The notes below the pieces were generated by a model. The model searched no databases and had not been told where the DNA came from. It saw only the letters and a list, made by a program, of their open reading frames with translations. Shown here piece by piece: positions 1 to 8,211 of a DNA stretch of 64,000 nt. The DNA comes from Pectobacterium wasabiae CFBP 3304 (GTDB taxonomy: Bacteria; Pseudomonadota; Gammaproteobacteria; Enterobacterales; Enterobacteriaceae). The stretch is from positions 4,402,001-4,466,000 of the forward strand of contig NZ_CP015750.1 in NCBI RefSeq assembly GCF_001742185.1. The letters are read 5' to 3'. The translations under genes and the position numbers were made by a program. Position 1 is the stretch's first letter. Each line of letters opens with the position of its first letter.

Positions 1-548
1 TAGCGGAAATGATCCCTGAACGTTTTGTCCCGCTGATCGATCGCGGTGCGCGCTATGGCTACTCGCGCGTCGTGTTGGGCGTCCATTATCCATTGGACGT
101 GATGGGTTCACGAATGATTGCCGAACGCAATGTGGCACATTATCTCAACGATCCGCAGTATCGTCGGCTGTTTGAACAGGCCAAAGCCGAGTTACGCAGT
201 GCGTTAGAGAAAGCCTGTGGCACCACGTTGAGCGACTGCGCTAAAAATTCGCCACAGGACGACCCTTACGCTGCACCGGAAATGAAAACGTTTTATCGCT
301 ATACCATGACGTATGGGCTGCCTGCTCAGCCTGACGCGACGTCTGTGGTTAGCGTTCCCGAGGGTGCCGAAGTCCTGCTCGACGCTGTATTGCCACAACT
401 CTCCGTCGCACAACGTAGAAACCTGATGGTGAAAACCGCACTGGCCGATGGCTACCCACTCTCCGGTGAACCAGGTGATAAAGGCGCACAGAATTTCTGG
501 CAGCGCCTTAATCTTCATGATGCCGTGAAGTTGGCTCAACATCGTTGA
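1..548 (+). CDS. Class A (PAP2-type) acid phosphatase, C-terminal part
   Basis: The reading frame is open to the left edge, so the gene starts outside the window and only about the last 180 residues are seen. Near its start is the third PAP2 phosphatase signature, SR-x5-H-x3-D (SRVVLGVHYPLD), with the His and Asp that complete the active site of vanadium-haloperoxidase/PAP2 enzymes. Enterobacterial members are secreted, non-specific phosphomonoesterases of the PhoC/PhoN type. The signal peptide and the first two motifs lie outside the window. The region after the motif is longer than in PhoC/PhoN, so the exact subfamily is uncertain. A strong hairpin follows the stop. Confidence 0.8.
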   Translation, partial: AEMIPERFVPLIDRGARYGYSRVVLGVHYPLDVMGSRMIAERNVAHYLNDPQYRRLFEQAKAELRSALEKACGTTLSDCAKNSPQDDPYAAPEMKTFYRYTMTYGLPAQPDATSVVSVPEGAEVLLDAVLPQLSVAQRRNLMVKTALADGYPLSGEPGDKGAQNFWQRLNLHDAVKLAQHR

Positions 549-555
549 TGGTTAC

Positions 556-590
556 CCTCTTCTTCCGCGTTTTCGCACGCGGGGAAGAGG
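556..590 (+). terminator. Hairpin after the acid phosphatase gene
   Basis: A long GC-rich inverted repeat (CCTCTTC-TTCCGCGT paired with ACGCGGG-GAAGAGG) begins 8 bases after the phosphatase stop. It has a short loop and is followed by an AT-rich but not T-only tail. A transcription terminator is the likely role. Confidence 0.6.
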
Positions 591-772
591 ATTATCATTA
601 AGGATAACGATTATTTCCATCATTTGGCTGTAACGGTAACTTTCCGGCCAGGATAATGTTTTAATTATTACCAATCAGTCAGCATAGAATAGCGATCAGT
701 TTGTAAACCAATGTAAATTACTGCTATCACAAGCCCTCTCATGCCATTTTTAAATTTTAGTTAATCTCAATA

Positions 773-799
773 TAAACCTTCTCTTTTTCCCGTCGATAT
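773..799 (+). promoter_or_regulatory. Sigma-28 (FliA) promoter of the chemoreceptor
   Basis: TAAACCTT, an 11-base spacer, then GTCGATAT closely match the flagellar sigma-28 consensus (TAAAGTTT-N11-GCCGATAA; 6 of 8 in the -10 part, TAAA intact). It lies about 40 bases upstream of the chemoreceptor start, where this class of promoter is expected. It would place the gene in the late flagellar regulon. Confidence 0.65.
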
Positions 800-840
800 A
801 AGAATACCGCTCCTTATCTGGGAGTAATTTAGAGGTACTT

Positions 841-2367
841 ATGAGCATCAAACTTAAATTAATTTCGGTTATGTTGTTAATGGCATTATTGCTTTTGGCT
901 GTTTCTGCTACCGGCTTGTTTGGCATGAATAATACCAATCAATCGATGAAAACGCTGTATCAGGATCGACTGATCGCGCTGGGCTATTTGGATAATATAA
1001 CTCGGCAGGTGAATAGCGTGATGTTTGAAATTGCCAGCGTTGATCTCTCACAACCAGACAACGTCAGGGCAGGACTGGCGCACATCGCAGAAGCACAAAA
1101 AATTTATGATGCGCAATGGGACTTATACAGTAAAACCTATTTAACCGGCGAAGAAAAAACCTTAGAAGAACAGTTCGCCGTTTTATATAAAAAATACAAT
1201 GAAAAAGCCGTTATTCCCGCCATTAATGCAATACAGAAAAATGACACTGATGCATTAGAATATATTATCAATCACACATTAAAAAGCGAATATGAACCCC
1301 TGCAAAAAATTGCCGACCAACTGATTAAATTACAATCTGATGTTGGTCAAGAACTCTATTCCGAATCACAAAGCAGTTTCAATAATATATTATCTTCCGT
1401 AGTAATTATCCTTCTGGCGGGAATCGTTATCGTTGCGTTATCAGGCTGGCGCTTGATTATGTCGATTGCCGTGCCGATAAAAAATGCCGTGGAGTTAGCA
1501 AGAAAAGTAGCCAGCGGCGATCTGACACACCGCATCGCCATTACCTCGCGCGATGAAATGGGACAGTTACAAACCGCACTGCGAGAAATGGTGCTAAATC
1601 TGACGGATATCGTAGAGCGCGTACACAGTAACGCCGATATTATCGCGACCGCATCCAGCCAGATCAGCAGCGGTAATATCGATCTTTCCTCTCGAACCGA
1701 GCAACAGGCCAGTTCACTGGAAGAGACGGCGGCGTCAATGGAACAGATGACCTCCTCCGTCAAACAGAATGCTACGCATGCCGCTCACGCCAGCCAGTTG
1801 GCAACAACCGCCTCACAGCGCGCTGTCGATGGGGGCAAGATGATGGGCGATGTAACATCAGCGATGCAGTTGATGGTGTCATCCGCAGATAAAATCACCA
1901 ACATCATCAGTGTGATCGACGGAATCGCGTTTCAAACCAATATCCTCGCGTTAAACGCTGCCGTGGAAGCCGCTCGCGCGGGAGAACAGGGACGAGGCTT
2001 TGCGGTCGTCGCAGGTGAAGTCCGCACGCTGGCGCAACGCAGTGCAAACGCGGCCAAAGAGATTAAAAACCTGATCGGGACGTCCGTCGAACAGGCGAAC
2101 CTTGGCCACACTATTGTCATTGACGCGGGCAGTACGATTCAGAGCGTGGTGGAAGACATAAAACGCGTGGCATCGCTCGTGACCGAAATTTCCACTGCCA
2201 GCAATGAACAAAGTCTGGGCATTGGGCAGATCAATACCGCCATTTCACAGATGGAAACGGTCACGCAGCAGAACGCCGCATTGGTTAACGAAGCCGCCGC
2301 TGCCGCAGGTTCGCTGTCCGAGCGGGCGGGTGAGCTCAGCCATGCGGTTGCCGCATTCCGTATCTAA
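841..2367 (+). CDS. Methyl-accepting chemotaxis protein
   Basis: A 508-residue transmembrane chemoreceptor that senses a ligand in the periplasm and controls CheA at the cell pole. Visible parts in order: N-terminal membrane segment (about 8-30), periplasmic helical sensor of the Tar/four-helix-bundle type (about 31-180), second membrane segment (about 185-205), HAMP linker, and a long cytoplasmic coiled-coil signalling domain. That domain carries the conserved hairpin tip ([20 protein letters not shown], then [12 protein letters not shown]). The protein ends in AVAAFRI and lacks the C-terminal NWETF-type pentapeptide that tethers CheR/CheB in major receptors, so it is probably a minor receptor. 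The ligand cannot be inferred. A sigma-28 promoter precedes it and GAGG provides the ribosome site. Confidence 0.92.
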   Translation: MSIKLKLISVMLLMALLLLAVSATGLFGMNNTNQSMKTLYQDRLIALGYLDNITRQVNSVMFEIASVDLSQPDNVRAGLAHIAEAQKIYDAQWDLYSKTYLTGEEKTLEEQFAVLYKKYNEKAVIPAINAIQKNDTDALEYIINHTLKSEYEPLQKIADQLIKLQSDVGQELYSESQSSFNNILSSVVIILLAGIVIVALSGWRLIMSIAVPIKNAVELARKVASGDLTHRIAITSRDEMGQLQTALREMVLNLTDIVERVHSNADIIATASSQISSGNIDLSSRTEQQASSLEETAASMEQMTSSVKQNATHAAHASQLATTASQRAVDGGKMMGDVTSAMQLMVSSADKITNIISVIDGIAFQTNILALNAAVEAARAGEQGRGFAVVAGEVRTLAQRSANAAKEIKNLIGTSVEQANLGHTIVIDAGSTIQSVVEDIKRVASLVTEISTASNEQSLGIGQINTAISQMETVTQQNAALVNEAAAAAGSLSERAGELSHAVAAFRI

Positions 2368-2384
2368 GCCCCCTCCTGTTCGCT

Positions 2385-2418
2385 GCCCCCGCGCAATCGT
2401 TCACCCTCGCGCGGGGGC
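2385..2418. terminator. Hairpin between convergent genes
   Basis: A perfect 10-bp stem, GCCCCCGCGC / GCGCGGGGGC, with a 14-base loop sits between the chemoreceptor stop and the convergent phospho-lyase gene and overlaps the last codons of the latter. There is no T-run, so a role as terminator or transcript-end stabiliser is inferred from position. Confidence 0.5.
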
Positions 2419-3705
2419 GTCGATGGCCGCTAATACATCGCTCAACGTGGTTAAGAACATATCGGCGTGCTCTTCCAGAAACACCAACGGCGGGCGAATT
2501 TTTAGCACGTTCGCCGCAGGTCCTGTCGCACTGATAAGCACACCGCGTTGACGCATCGCGTTCACCACCCACAACGCAGATTCCGTTGCCGGAGATTTGC
2601 TTTCACGATCGTTGACCAACTCCACGCCGATAAACAGACCGTAAGCCCGAATATCGCCAATCAGTGGGAAATGCTGCGCCAACTGCTGCAACCCTTGGCG
2701 CAAATAAGCGCCGACCCGCAGGGCATTCTGCTGTAGCTGCTCTTCCCGAATCACTCGCAGCACCGCATGCGCCGCCAGACAGGACACCGGATTGCCACCG
2801 AAGGTATTGAAATAACGCATATCTCGCCCGAAGGCATCGAACAGCGAGGAGCGCCCTACTAATCCAGCGATGGGATGTCCGTTACCCATCGGTTTCCCCA
2901 GACTCACCAAATCTGGGATGACGCCGTGACGCGCAAAGCCCCACAGTGATTCCCCGGTGCGACCAAAACCCGGCTGGACTTCATCCGCAATAAACAGCCC
3001 GCCCGCTTGACGAATTAGTGCCGCCGCCTGCGCCATTTCACCTTCCGGCGCACAGAACACGCCATCGCTGGAAAAAATGGTATCCACCAGTAGCGCGGCA
3101 GGACGAATGCCTTCCTGCTGCATCTGCGCCAGCGCCTCACGAATGCTGGTAAGAAATGCGCCGGGCTGACGATAGGTATCCGGCGCATCGATCAATTTCA
3201 CATGACTACCACGCGCCACGCCATTCCCCAGCGACGGTGACAGCTCCGCCAGCGCACTGGTTACGCCGTGATACGCCCAGCGTGTCACCAAGACGCCCGT
3301 GCCACCCGTAACATGTCGGGCGATGCGCAGCGCCAGATCGTTAGCTTCACTGCCAGTACAGGTCAGCATCACGTTATTCAGTTCGGCGGGAAACTCGCTC
3401 AGCAAATCTTCGGCAAAATCGACAATCGCAGGGTGCAAATAACGCGTGTGAGTATTGAGCTGTGCGCTCTGGCGCGCCATCGCCTCAACTACCGCCGGAT
3501 GGCAATGCCCGACCGAGGCCACATTGTTATAAACATCCAGATAACGTTTTCCCTGATGATCGAACAGCCATACGCCCTCGCCGCGCGTAACGTGCAGCGG
3601 TTCTTCATAAAACAGGCGATAACCGCTGCCCAGCACCCGCTGACGACGCGCCAGTAACGCTTCGGCTGTTGTCATTTCAGTCGTGGATTTTCTCTGATTC
3701 ATCAT
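2401..3705 (-). CDS. Class III PLP enzyme, amino-alcohol phosphate phospho-lyase type
   Basis: A fold-type I class III 'aminotransferase' of 434 residues. The start chosen is ATG at 3705, behind an ACGGAG ribosome site and overlapping the stop of the upstream kinase (ATGATGA). The PLP Asp (ADEVQPGFGRTG, Asp about 241) and Schiff-base Lys (LVSLGKPMGNGHP, Lys about 271) are present. The GKPMGNGHP string is characteristic of the ETNPPL/PHYKPL branch, enzymes that eliminate phosphate and ammonia from phosphoethanolamine or phosphohydroxylysine instead of transaminating. The adjacent coupled kinase supports this reading: kinase makes an O-phospho amine, this enzyme converts it to aldehyde, ammonia and phosphate. 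The substrate (ethanolamine, 1-aminopropan-2-ol or hydroxylysine) is inference; a true aminotransferase is the alternative. Confidence 0.8.
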   Translation of the reverse strand: MMNQRKSTTEMTTAEALLARRQRVLGSGYRLFYEEPLHVTRGEGVWLFDHQGKRYLDVYNNVASVGHCHPAVVEAMARQSAQLNTHTRYLHPAIVDFAEDLLSEFPAELNNVMLTCTGSEANDLALRIARHVTGGTGVLVTRWAYHGVTSALAELSPSLGNGVARGSHVKLIDAPDTYRQPGAFLTSIREALAQMQQEGIRPAALLVDTIFSSDGVFCAPEGEMAQAAALIRQAGGLFIADEVQPGFGRTGESLWGFARHGVIPDLVSLGKPMGNGHPIAGLVGRSSLFDAFGRDMRYFNTFGGNPVSCLAAHAVLRVIREEQLQQNALRVGAYLRQGLQQLAQHFPLIGDIRAYGLFIGVELVNDRESKSPATESALWVVNAMRQRGVLISATGPAANVLKIRPPLVFLEEHADMFLTTLSDVLAAIDAPARG

Positions 3706-4823
3706 GCTTTCTCCGTACAAACCTGCTGTAGGCGAGTCACAAACTGCGTATGGGAATAGGTCACCATGCGCTGTAAGCTGTGCCAACTGCGCGGTACATT
3801 ACGCAGCAGATACTCTCGATTGTCGGGGTAGCGTGATGCACGCCACTGCGCAATGGTTAGCGTCAGCGCCATACGGGTTGCAATCAGATCGGGCAGCAGC
3901 GCGATCTCCTCCCGTGTTAAGGGCATACGGTGGTGGTAGGCCGCAACAAACGGCACCACATGTTCCAACAGATCCTGTCCCTCACCGATCTGGTACGCCA
4001 GCGCGGTTGCCACGTCGCAGATTAACGGGGCGAGCACCGCATCGCCAAAATCGATAATGCCGGTAACCCGCGTCGGCGACGAATCGCTCACCAGCACATT
4101 ATGCGGGTTCAGATCGTTATGAATGACCTGATGACGCAGCGTCGCCAACTTAGGGGCAACGTGGTGGTCATAATGGTCAAAAATACGCAGGAGATGCTGA
4201 TACTGCTGCCGCTCAGCAACAAAATCGAGATAAGGGCGCACCTGATCCGCGCGGCTGATATCCCACAGCAGCGAACGATTTGCCGCCTGATGCGTAAAGC
4301 CATGAAGTGCATGATCCAACTGCGCCAGTGTATCGCCCAGTTGCTGCATCAAGGTGAGCGAGGGTAAAACCAAATGCTGCGGCCTCCCAGGCAGATAACT
4401 CACCAGCCGCACCCGCAGCGGTACGCCATCAATGTCAACACATGCCTCCGACAGACCTTCTTGTGTCGGCCTGATACGCGGTACGGGCAGTTCAGGCGCA
4501 TGACTAGCCAGATGCAACAATAAGGACGTTTGGAAATCACTGACGTCGGCAGGTTCTGCCGCGTTAATGACTTTCAACATGTAGCGTTCGTCCGGCGTGA
4601 CCGTCAAACAGAAATTCACATCACGCTCACCCTGAAGCAACGACATCTGCCCGGACAAGCCATATTCTTGCTGCGCAATCACCAACGCCTGCTGGCAGGA
4701 AACCTGCGGTACGGCCTGCGTCATTAATTCATCGTCGTGCGGTGGAGCCTCGGCAAATACCGGCTGGTTGGACGCCGAATGCGGGAATGTCGGAAAAAGC
4801 GCGGTGAGTTGTCCGTCAGACAT
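3702..4823 (-). CDS. APH-family kinase (amino-alcohol/hydroxylysine kinase-like)
   Basis: A 373-residue phosphotransferase with the aminoglycoside-phosphotransferase/choline-kinase fold. Visible are an ATP-site Lys in MLKVIN (about 84), the catalytic loop HNDLNPHN (His about 235, Asp about 237) and the metal-binding DFG (IIDFGDA, Asp about 258). Start 4823 is chosen because GGAGG sits 5 bases before it; it overlaps the upstream dehydrogenase by 8 bases and its stop overlaps the phospho-lyase start, so all three are translationally coupled. Eukaryotic hydroxylysine kinase has the same fold, and kinase plus phospho-lyase pairs are known in bacteria. The most likely substrate is therefore a small amino alcohol or hydroxylysine, not an aminoglycoside. 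No resistance role is suggested by the context. Confidence 0.82.
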   Translation of the reverse strand: MSDGQLTALFPTFPHSASNQPVFAEAPPHDDELMTQAVPQVSCQQALVIAQQEYGLSGQMSLLQGERDVNFCLTVTPDERYMLKVINAAEPADVSDFQTSLLLHLASHAPELPVPRIRPTQEGLSEACVDIDGVPLRVRLVSYLPGRPQHLVLPSLTLMQQLGDTLAQLDHALHGFTHQAANRSLLWDISRADQVRPYLDFVAERQQYQHLLRIFDHYDHHVAPKLATLRHQVIHNDLNPHNVLVSDSSPTRVTGIIDFGDAVLAPLICDVATALAYQIGEGQDLLEHVVPFVAAYHHRMPLTREEIALLPDLIATRMALTLTIAQWRASRYPDNREYLLRNVPRSWHSLQRMVTYSHTQFVTRLQQVCTEKA

Positions 4824-5550
4824 GCTGCCCTCCATTAACGTGAATTTCCGCGCCGTTGACATAAGAGGCACCGGAGGTGCAGAGAAAATAGATCAAACTA
4901 GCCACTTCTTCGGGTTTACCTAAGCGCTGCATCGGCACCTGTCGCGCAATAATGTCATCCGTACCGGGCGACAGAATCGAGGTTTCAATTTCTCCCGGCG
5001 CAATGGCATTGACGCGAACGCCGTGCGGACCAAAATCAAACGCCATTTCTCGCGTCAACGCAGATAGCGCCGCTTTTGAGGTAGCATAGGCAACGCCGGC
5101 AAAGGGATGCACACGCGAGCCGGCAATCGAGGTCACATTGATGATGCATCCCTGTGATGCCTTAAGTTCATCGAATAAACCGTTTGCCAGCAGTGCGCTG
5201 GAGAATAGGTTGACGTTGAAAACGCGCAGCCAGGTGGCATAGTCCGTGTCGCGTATGCCAAGACGTTGCCCGCCTTCCCCTTTTGGCGAAATCCCCGCGT
5301 TATCGACCAGCGCATCCAACCGCCCGCCCAGTTTTTCCTTAATCAGCGGCAGCGTCTGTTGCAGGCCATCGATATCTTCCAAATCGAGATGAATATGATT
5401 GAGCAGCTTTTCCGCCCACGGGCACTCTTCTGCCCAGTTCTGACGTGAAGCGGTAAAGATCCGCCACCCTGCCGCGTGGAAATGCTTAACGGTCGCATGC
5501 CCGATTCCCCGGCTAGCACCGGTCAGCAATAACGTTTTTTGCGCTGTCAT
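4816..5550 (-). CDS. Short-chain dehydrogenase/reductase
   Basis: A 244-residue classical SDR: TGASRGIG cofactor loop (10-17), NAG motif in VDNAGIS, catalytic Ser in NVTSIAGS (about 141), and Y-A-T-S-K (Tyr about 155, Lys about 159). The C-terminus is of the 'VNGGQ' type found in many SDRs. ATG at 5550 has an AGGAGG ribosome site. It is the first gene of the dehydrogenase-kinase-phospho-lyase operon and overlaps the kinase by 8 bases. It may act on the alcohol or aldehyde side of the pathway, but its substrate cannot be read from the sequence. An 8-base lead region upstream contains palindromes that may be operators. Confidence 0.85.
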   Translation of the reverse strand: MTAQKTLLLTGASRGIGHATVKHFHAAGWRIFTASRQNWAEECPWAEKLLNHIHLDLEDIDGLQQTLPLIKEKLGGRLDALVDNAGISPKGEGGQRLGIRDTDYATWLRVFNVNLFSSALLANGLFDELKASQGCIINVTSIAGSRVHPFAGVAYATSKAALSALTREMAFDFGPHGVRVNAIAPGEIETSILSPGTDDIIARQVPMQRLGKPEEVASLIYFLCTSGASYVNGAEIHVNGGQHV

Positions 5551-5611
5551 ACCGAACCTCCTGAGCCTTTTACACAATAATTTTTTACACAACACACATC
5601 AAATTGGTGTT

Positions 5612-5621
5612 TGATGCATCA
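5612..5621. promoter_or_regulatory. Palindrome TGATGCATCA, candidate operator
   Basis: A perfect 10-bp palindrome about 60 bases upstream of the dehydrogenase start. It overlaps an inverted repeat, CATCAAA-N6-TTTGATG. The same 13 bases (TTTGATGCATCAT) occur at 9500-9512 upstream of the binding-protein operon, which suggests a common regulator. The regulator is unknown. Confidence 0.45.
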
Positions 5622-5713
5622 TAAATTTGGTTTAAAAAAAAGCTGAAGAAAATTTCAGCGAAAAAACCGTTCTTTCCCTTTCACCACTATATGCACACTA
5701 GTGTGGAGGTTTC

Positions 5714-5958
5714 GTGCGCCACAGTACTGTCATTTCATGCTACCTCGTAGCACGCGCCCGACACAGGGCGGCTCAATTGCCGTCGCCCTGTGACCCCTGG
5801 CTTCCGGCTAAATTATGCCGCTTCGCGGTACCATCGGTGTTCATGAGCACCATTCGAGCCGCCAGTGACGCGTTCCCTACGCGGCACAGGCTTTCGCGGC
5901 ATCCATGCCGCTCACTCGGTGCTCACGCCCACCGCTGCATAATTTCCTACGCCAGATA
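5714..5958 (+). repeat. Dispersed intergenic repeat, copy 1
   Basis: This non-coding stretch shares blocks with 34316-34467 in reverse orientation. The blocks include GTCATTT-ATGCTAC-CGTAGC, CGCGCCCG-CAC, CGGCTCA, CTTTCG-GGCATCC and a terminal GCATAATTT-N2-ACGCCAGA. It contains several nested inverted repeats. Copy 1 carries about 90 extra internal bases. The 81-codon open frame across it is not credible as a gene. The family name is unknown to me. Confidence 0.6.
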
Positions 5959-6045
5959 ACAGTAAAACCATCATAAACTGCGGCATTTGTGTGTAAGAGA
6001 CTGAAATAAGATATCAATACACGCGAAATATAACTCAAACGCTGA

Positions 6046-6864
6046 CTAGCCCCCACTCCGTAGACGCTCCGAACGGCGGCGTAGGATCTCCATTACGATC
6101 AGCAATACAAGCGCAGCACCGACCATCATCGTCGCGGCGGCGGCTATCGTTGGGTCGAGGTTTTCACGGATGCCGGCAAACATCTGTAGCGGCAGCGTGC
6201 GCTGACGCGGGCTGGCAAGAAATAGCGTGACGATCACTTCATCAAACGACGTCGCGAAGGCAAAGAGCGCTCCAGAGAATACCCCCGGCGCAATCAGCGG
6301 AAACGTCACCTTGCGAAAAGCCAGCAGCGGCGACGCGCCCAAGCTGGCAGCCGCGCGCGTCAGGTTGTGATCGTAGTTCTTCAGTACCGCCGTGACCGTA
6401 ATCACGACGAACGGCACGCCTAGCATCGCATGGGCCAATACCAGCCCTACATAGCTATTCAGCAGCGACAGTTTGGCGAAGAAGAAAAACATCCCGACCG
6501 CGACAATCACCACCGGCGCAATCATTGGTGAAATCAGTACCGCCATCACCAGCGATTTGCCACGAAACTCACCGCGCACCAGTCCGACTGACGCTAATAC
6601 GCCGAGCACCGTTGCCAACAGCGTCGCCAGCGGTGCAATCAGCAAACTGTTACCCAGCGCCCCCAGCCACTCGCTAGAGTTGAAAAACTCACGATACCAG
6701 CGCAGAGAAAATCCCGTCAACGGATAGCTCAGAAATGACCCCGCATTAAACGAGAGCGGAACAATCACCAACACCGGGACGATTAAAAACAACAGCATCG
6801 CCGCCCCGTAGAAATTAAAGAACGTATTCCACAGACGGATACCCACTTCACCCTGCTGTCTCAT
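6046..6864 (-). CDS. ABC transporter permease (PotC type)
   Basis: A 272-residue inner-membrane permease of the spermidine/putrescine/iron type. About six membrane segments are visible, the first at about 17-37. The cytoplasmic EAA loop is recognisable (TRAAASLGASPLLAFRKVTFPLIAPG), which docks on the ATPase. Start ATG 6864 has GGGAG before it. It is the third gene after binding protein and first permease. Together with the plus-strand ATPase at 14375 it would form an importer for a polyamine-like or amino-acid-like substrate. There is no terminator-like sequence between it and the repeat at 5.9 kb. Confidence 0.85.
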   Translation of the reverse strand: MRQQGEVGIRLWNTFFNFYGAAMLLFLIVPVLVIVPLSFNAGSFLSYPLTGFSLRWYREFFNSSEWLGALGNSLLIAPLATLLATVLGVLASVGLVRGEFRGKSLVMAVLISPMIAPVVIVAVGMFFFFAKLSLLNSYVGLVLAHAMLGVPFVVITVTAVLKNYDHNLTRAAASLGASPLLAFRKVTFPLIAPGVFSGALFAFATSFDEVIVTLFLASPRQRTLPLQMFAGIRENLDPTIAAAATMMVGAALVLLIVMEILRRRSERLRSGG

Positions 6865-6900
6865 TTGTTATCTCCCAGAATAAGGTTATGGATATCGTAC

Positions 6901-8169
6901 TTAATGCGCTGCCGCTTCCGCATTGGTGCGCGTCACACGGATGTACACCACGTACAACAGCGTCACGATGATCAGCAACTGCGTACCTAATGCCGCCGCC
7001 ATTCCCCAGTTCATGGTGGTATTAGTGAAAAACGCAACAAAGTAGCTCAGCATCTGGTCACTTGGTCCGCCCAACAGTGCAGGCGTAATGTAGTAGCCAA
7101 TCGCCATCATGAAGACCAACAACGCCCCCGCCGTCACGCCCGCATACGTTTGTGGCACGTAAACCCGCCAAAACGCGATAAACGGATGCGCACCCAGCGA
7201 GATCGCCGCACGCACATAGTTCGGGGATATGCCTTTCATCACCGCGTATAAAGGCAAAATGAAGAACGGCAGTAAGATATGGGTCATCGAGATATAGACA
7301 CCGATGCGGTTGAACACCAGTACCAGCGGTTCGTCGATAATGCCAATGCTAATCAGCGAACGGTTGATCAATCCACCGGACTGTAACAACACAATCCAGC
7401 TTGCCGTCCGCACAATCAGCGATGTCCAGAACGGCAGCAAGACCAAAATCAACAACAGGTTGGCGCGATTAGACGGCTGTTTTGCCAGCCAGTACGCCAG
7501 CGGATACCCTAGCCCCACGCACAGCAGCGTCACCACACCCGCCATCAGCAATGTACGCAGCAGCACGTCCACATACAGTGACTGATCGGCAGGCTGCGGG
7601 ACGATTTGTTGGGTAGTAGCATCGACTTTATGGTCAAACACCGCCAATAGGTAATAGCTGGTGAAAGGTCGTGCGGCGCGATCGAACGTTTGCCAGGTAG
7701 ACAACGATCCCCACATCGGCTGTTCACGTATCAGTTGATCACGCATGTCGCTGCTGCCCTCCGCGGGCAGCTTACGCAATGTGCGGGTAATCAACGTGCG
7801 ATATTCCGCCCCTTCATACCCCAACCGTTTGGCGATCGTGCTCAGTTTGCCGCTGCTGCGGGCATCGCGCAGATCGCCGACCAGCGCCCGAAATACCGCC
7901 TCATCCGGTACATCGTTGCCCGGCCAAAGCCGCATCGCGGCAATGGTCTGCGGCATGTTGTCGCGCAATTCCGGATTGGAGACGCTTTTCCCCAAAATCG
8001 AGGTGATCGGGAACAAAAAACTCACCACGATAAACAGAAACAGCGGTGCAATCAGCAGCAGAGAACGTTTCTTATAGGCTTTCTGCGCGATCCACAGTTG
8101 CTGTTTCAGTGTCGCATTTCCCTCGCTCCCGCCAGGCGGTGCAGAGGCGACGATTTCGCTCTGGGACAT
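6901..8169 (-). CDS. ABC transporter permease (PotB type)
   Basis: A 422-residue permease with one N-terminal membrane helix (about 37-58), a large hydrophilic periplasmic region (about 60-200), and then the usual core of membrane helices. The EAA loop is near residue 325 (VRAAISLGAHPFIAFWRVYVPQ). The long periplasmic insertion is typical of the larger PotB-like permeases of gamma-proteobacteria. ATG 8169 is preferred because GGAG lies 9 bases before it; ATG codons at 8184-8190 have no good ribosome site. It follows the binding protein gene by about 40 bases and precedes the second permease by 36 bases, so the three are one operon. Confidence 0.85.
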   Translation of the reverse strand: MSQSEIVASAPPGGSEGNATLKQQLWIAQKAYKKRSLLLIAPLFLFIVVSFLFPITSILGKSVSNPELRDNMPQTIAAMRLWPGNDVPDEAVFRALVGDLRDARSSGKLSTIAKRLGYEGAEYRTLITRTLRKLPAEGSSDMRDQLIREQPMWGSLSTWQTFDRAARPFTSYYLLAVFDHKVDATTQQIVPQPADQSLYVDVLLRTLLMAGVVTLLCVGLGYPLAYWLAKQPSNRANLLLILVLLPFWTSLIVRTASWIVLLQSGGLINRSLISIGIIDEPLVLVFNRIGVYISMTHILLPFFILPLYAVMKGISPNYVRAAISLGAHPFIAFWRVYVPQTYAGVTAGALLVFMMAIGYYITPALLGGPSDQMLSYFVAFFTNTTMNWGMAAALGTQLLIIVTLLYVVYIRVTRTNAEAAAH

Positions 8170-8211
8170 AGGCACTTTCTCCATCATCACGTGCGGTAAA
8201 TCACTGCGGCC

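Noticed and set aside
5714..5959. 81-codon open frame across the intergenic repeat
   Set aside because: It lies in a dispersed hairpin-rich repeat, has no family similarity and no ribosome site.
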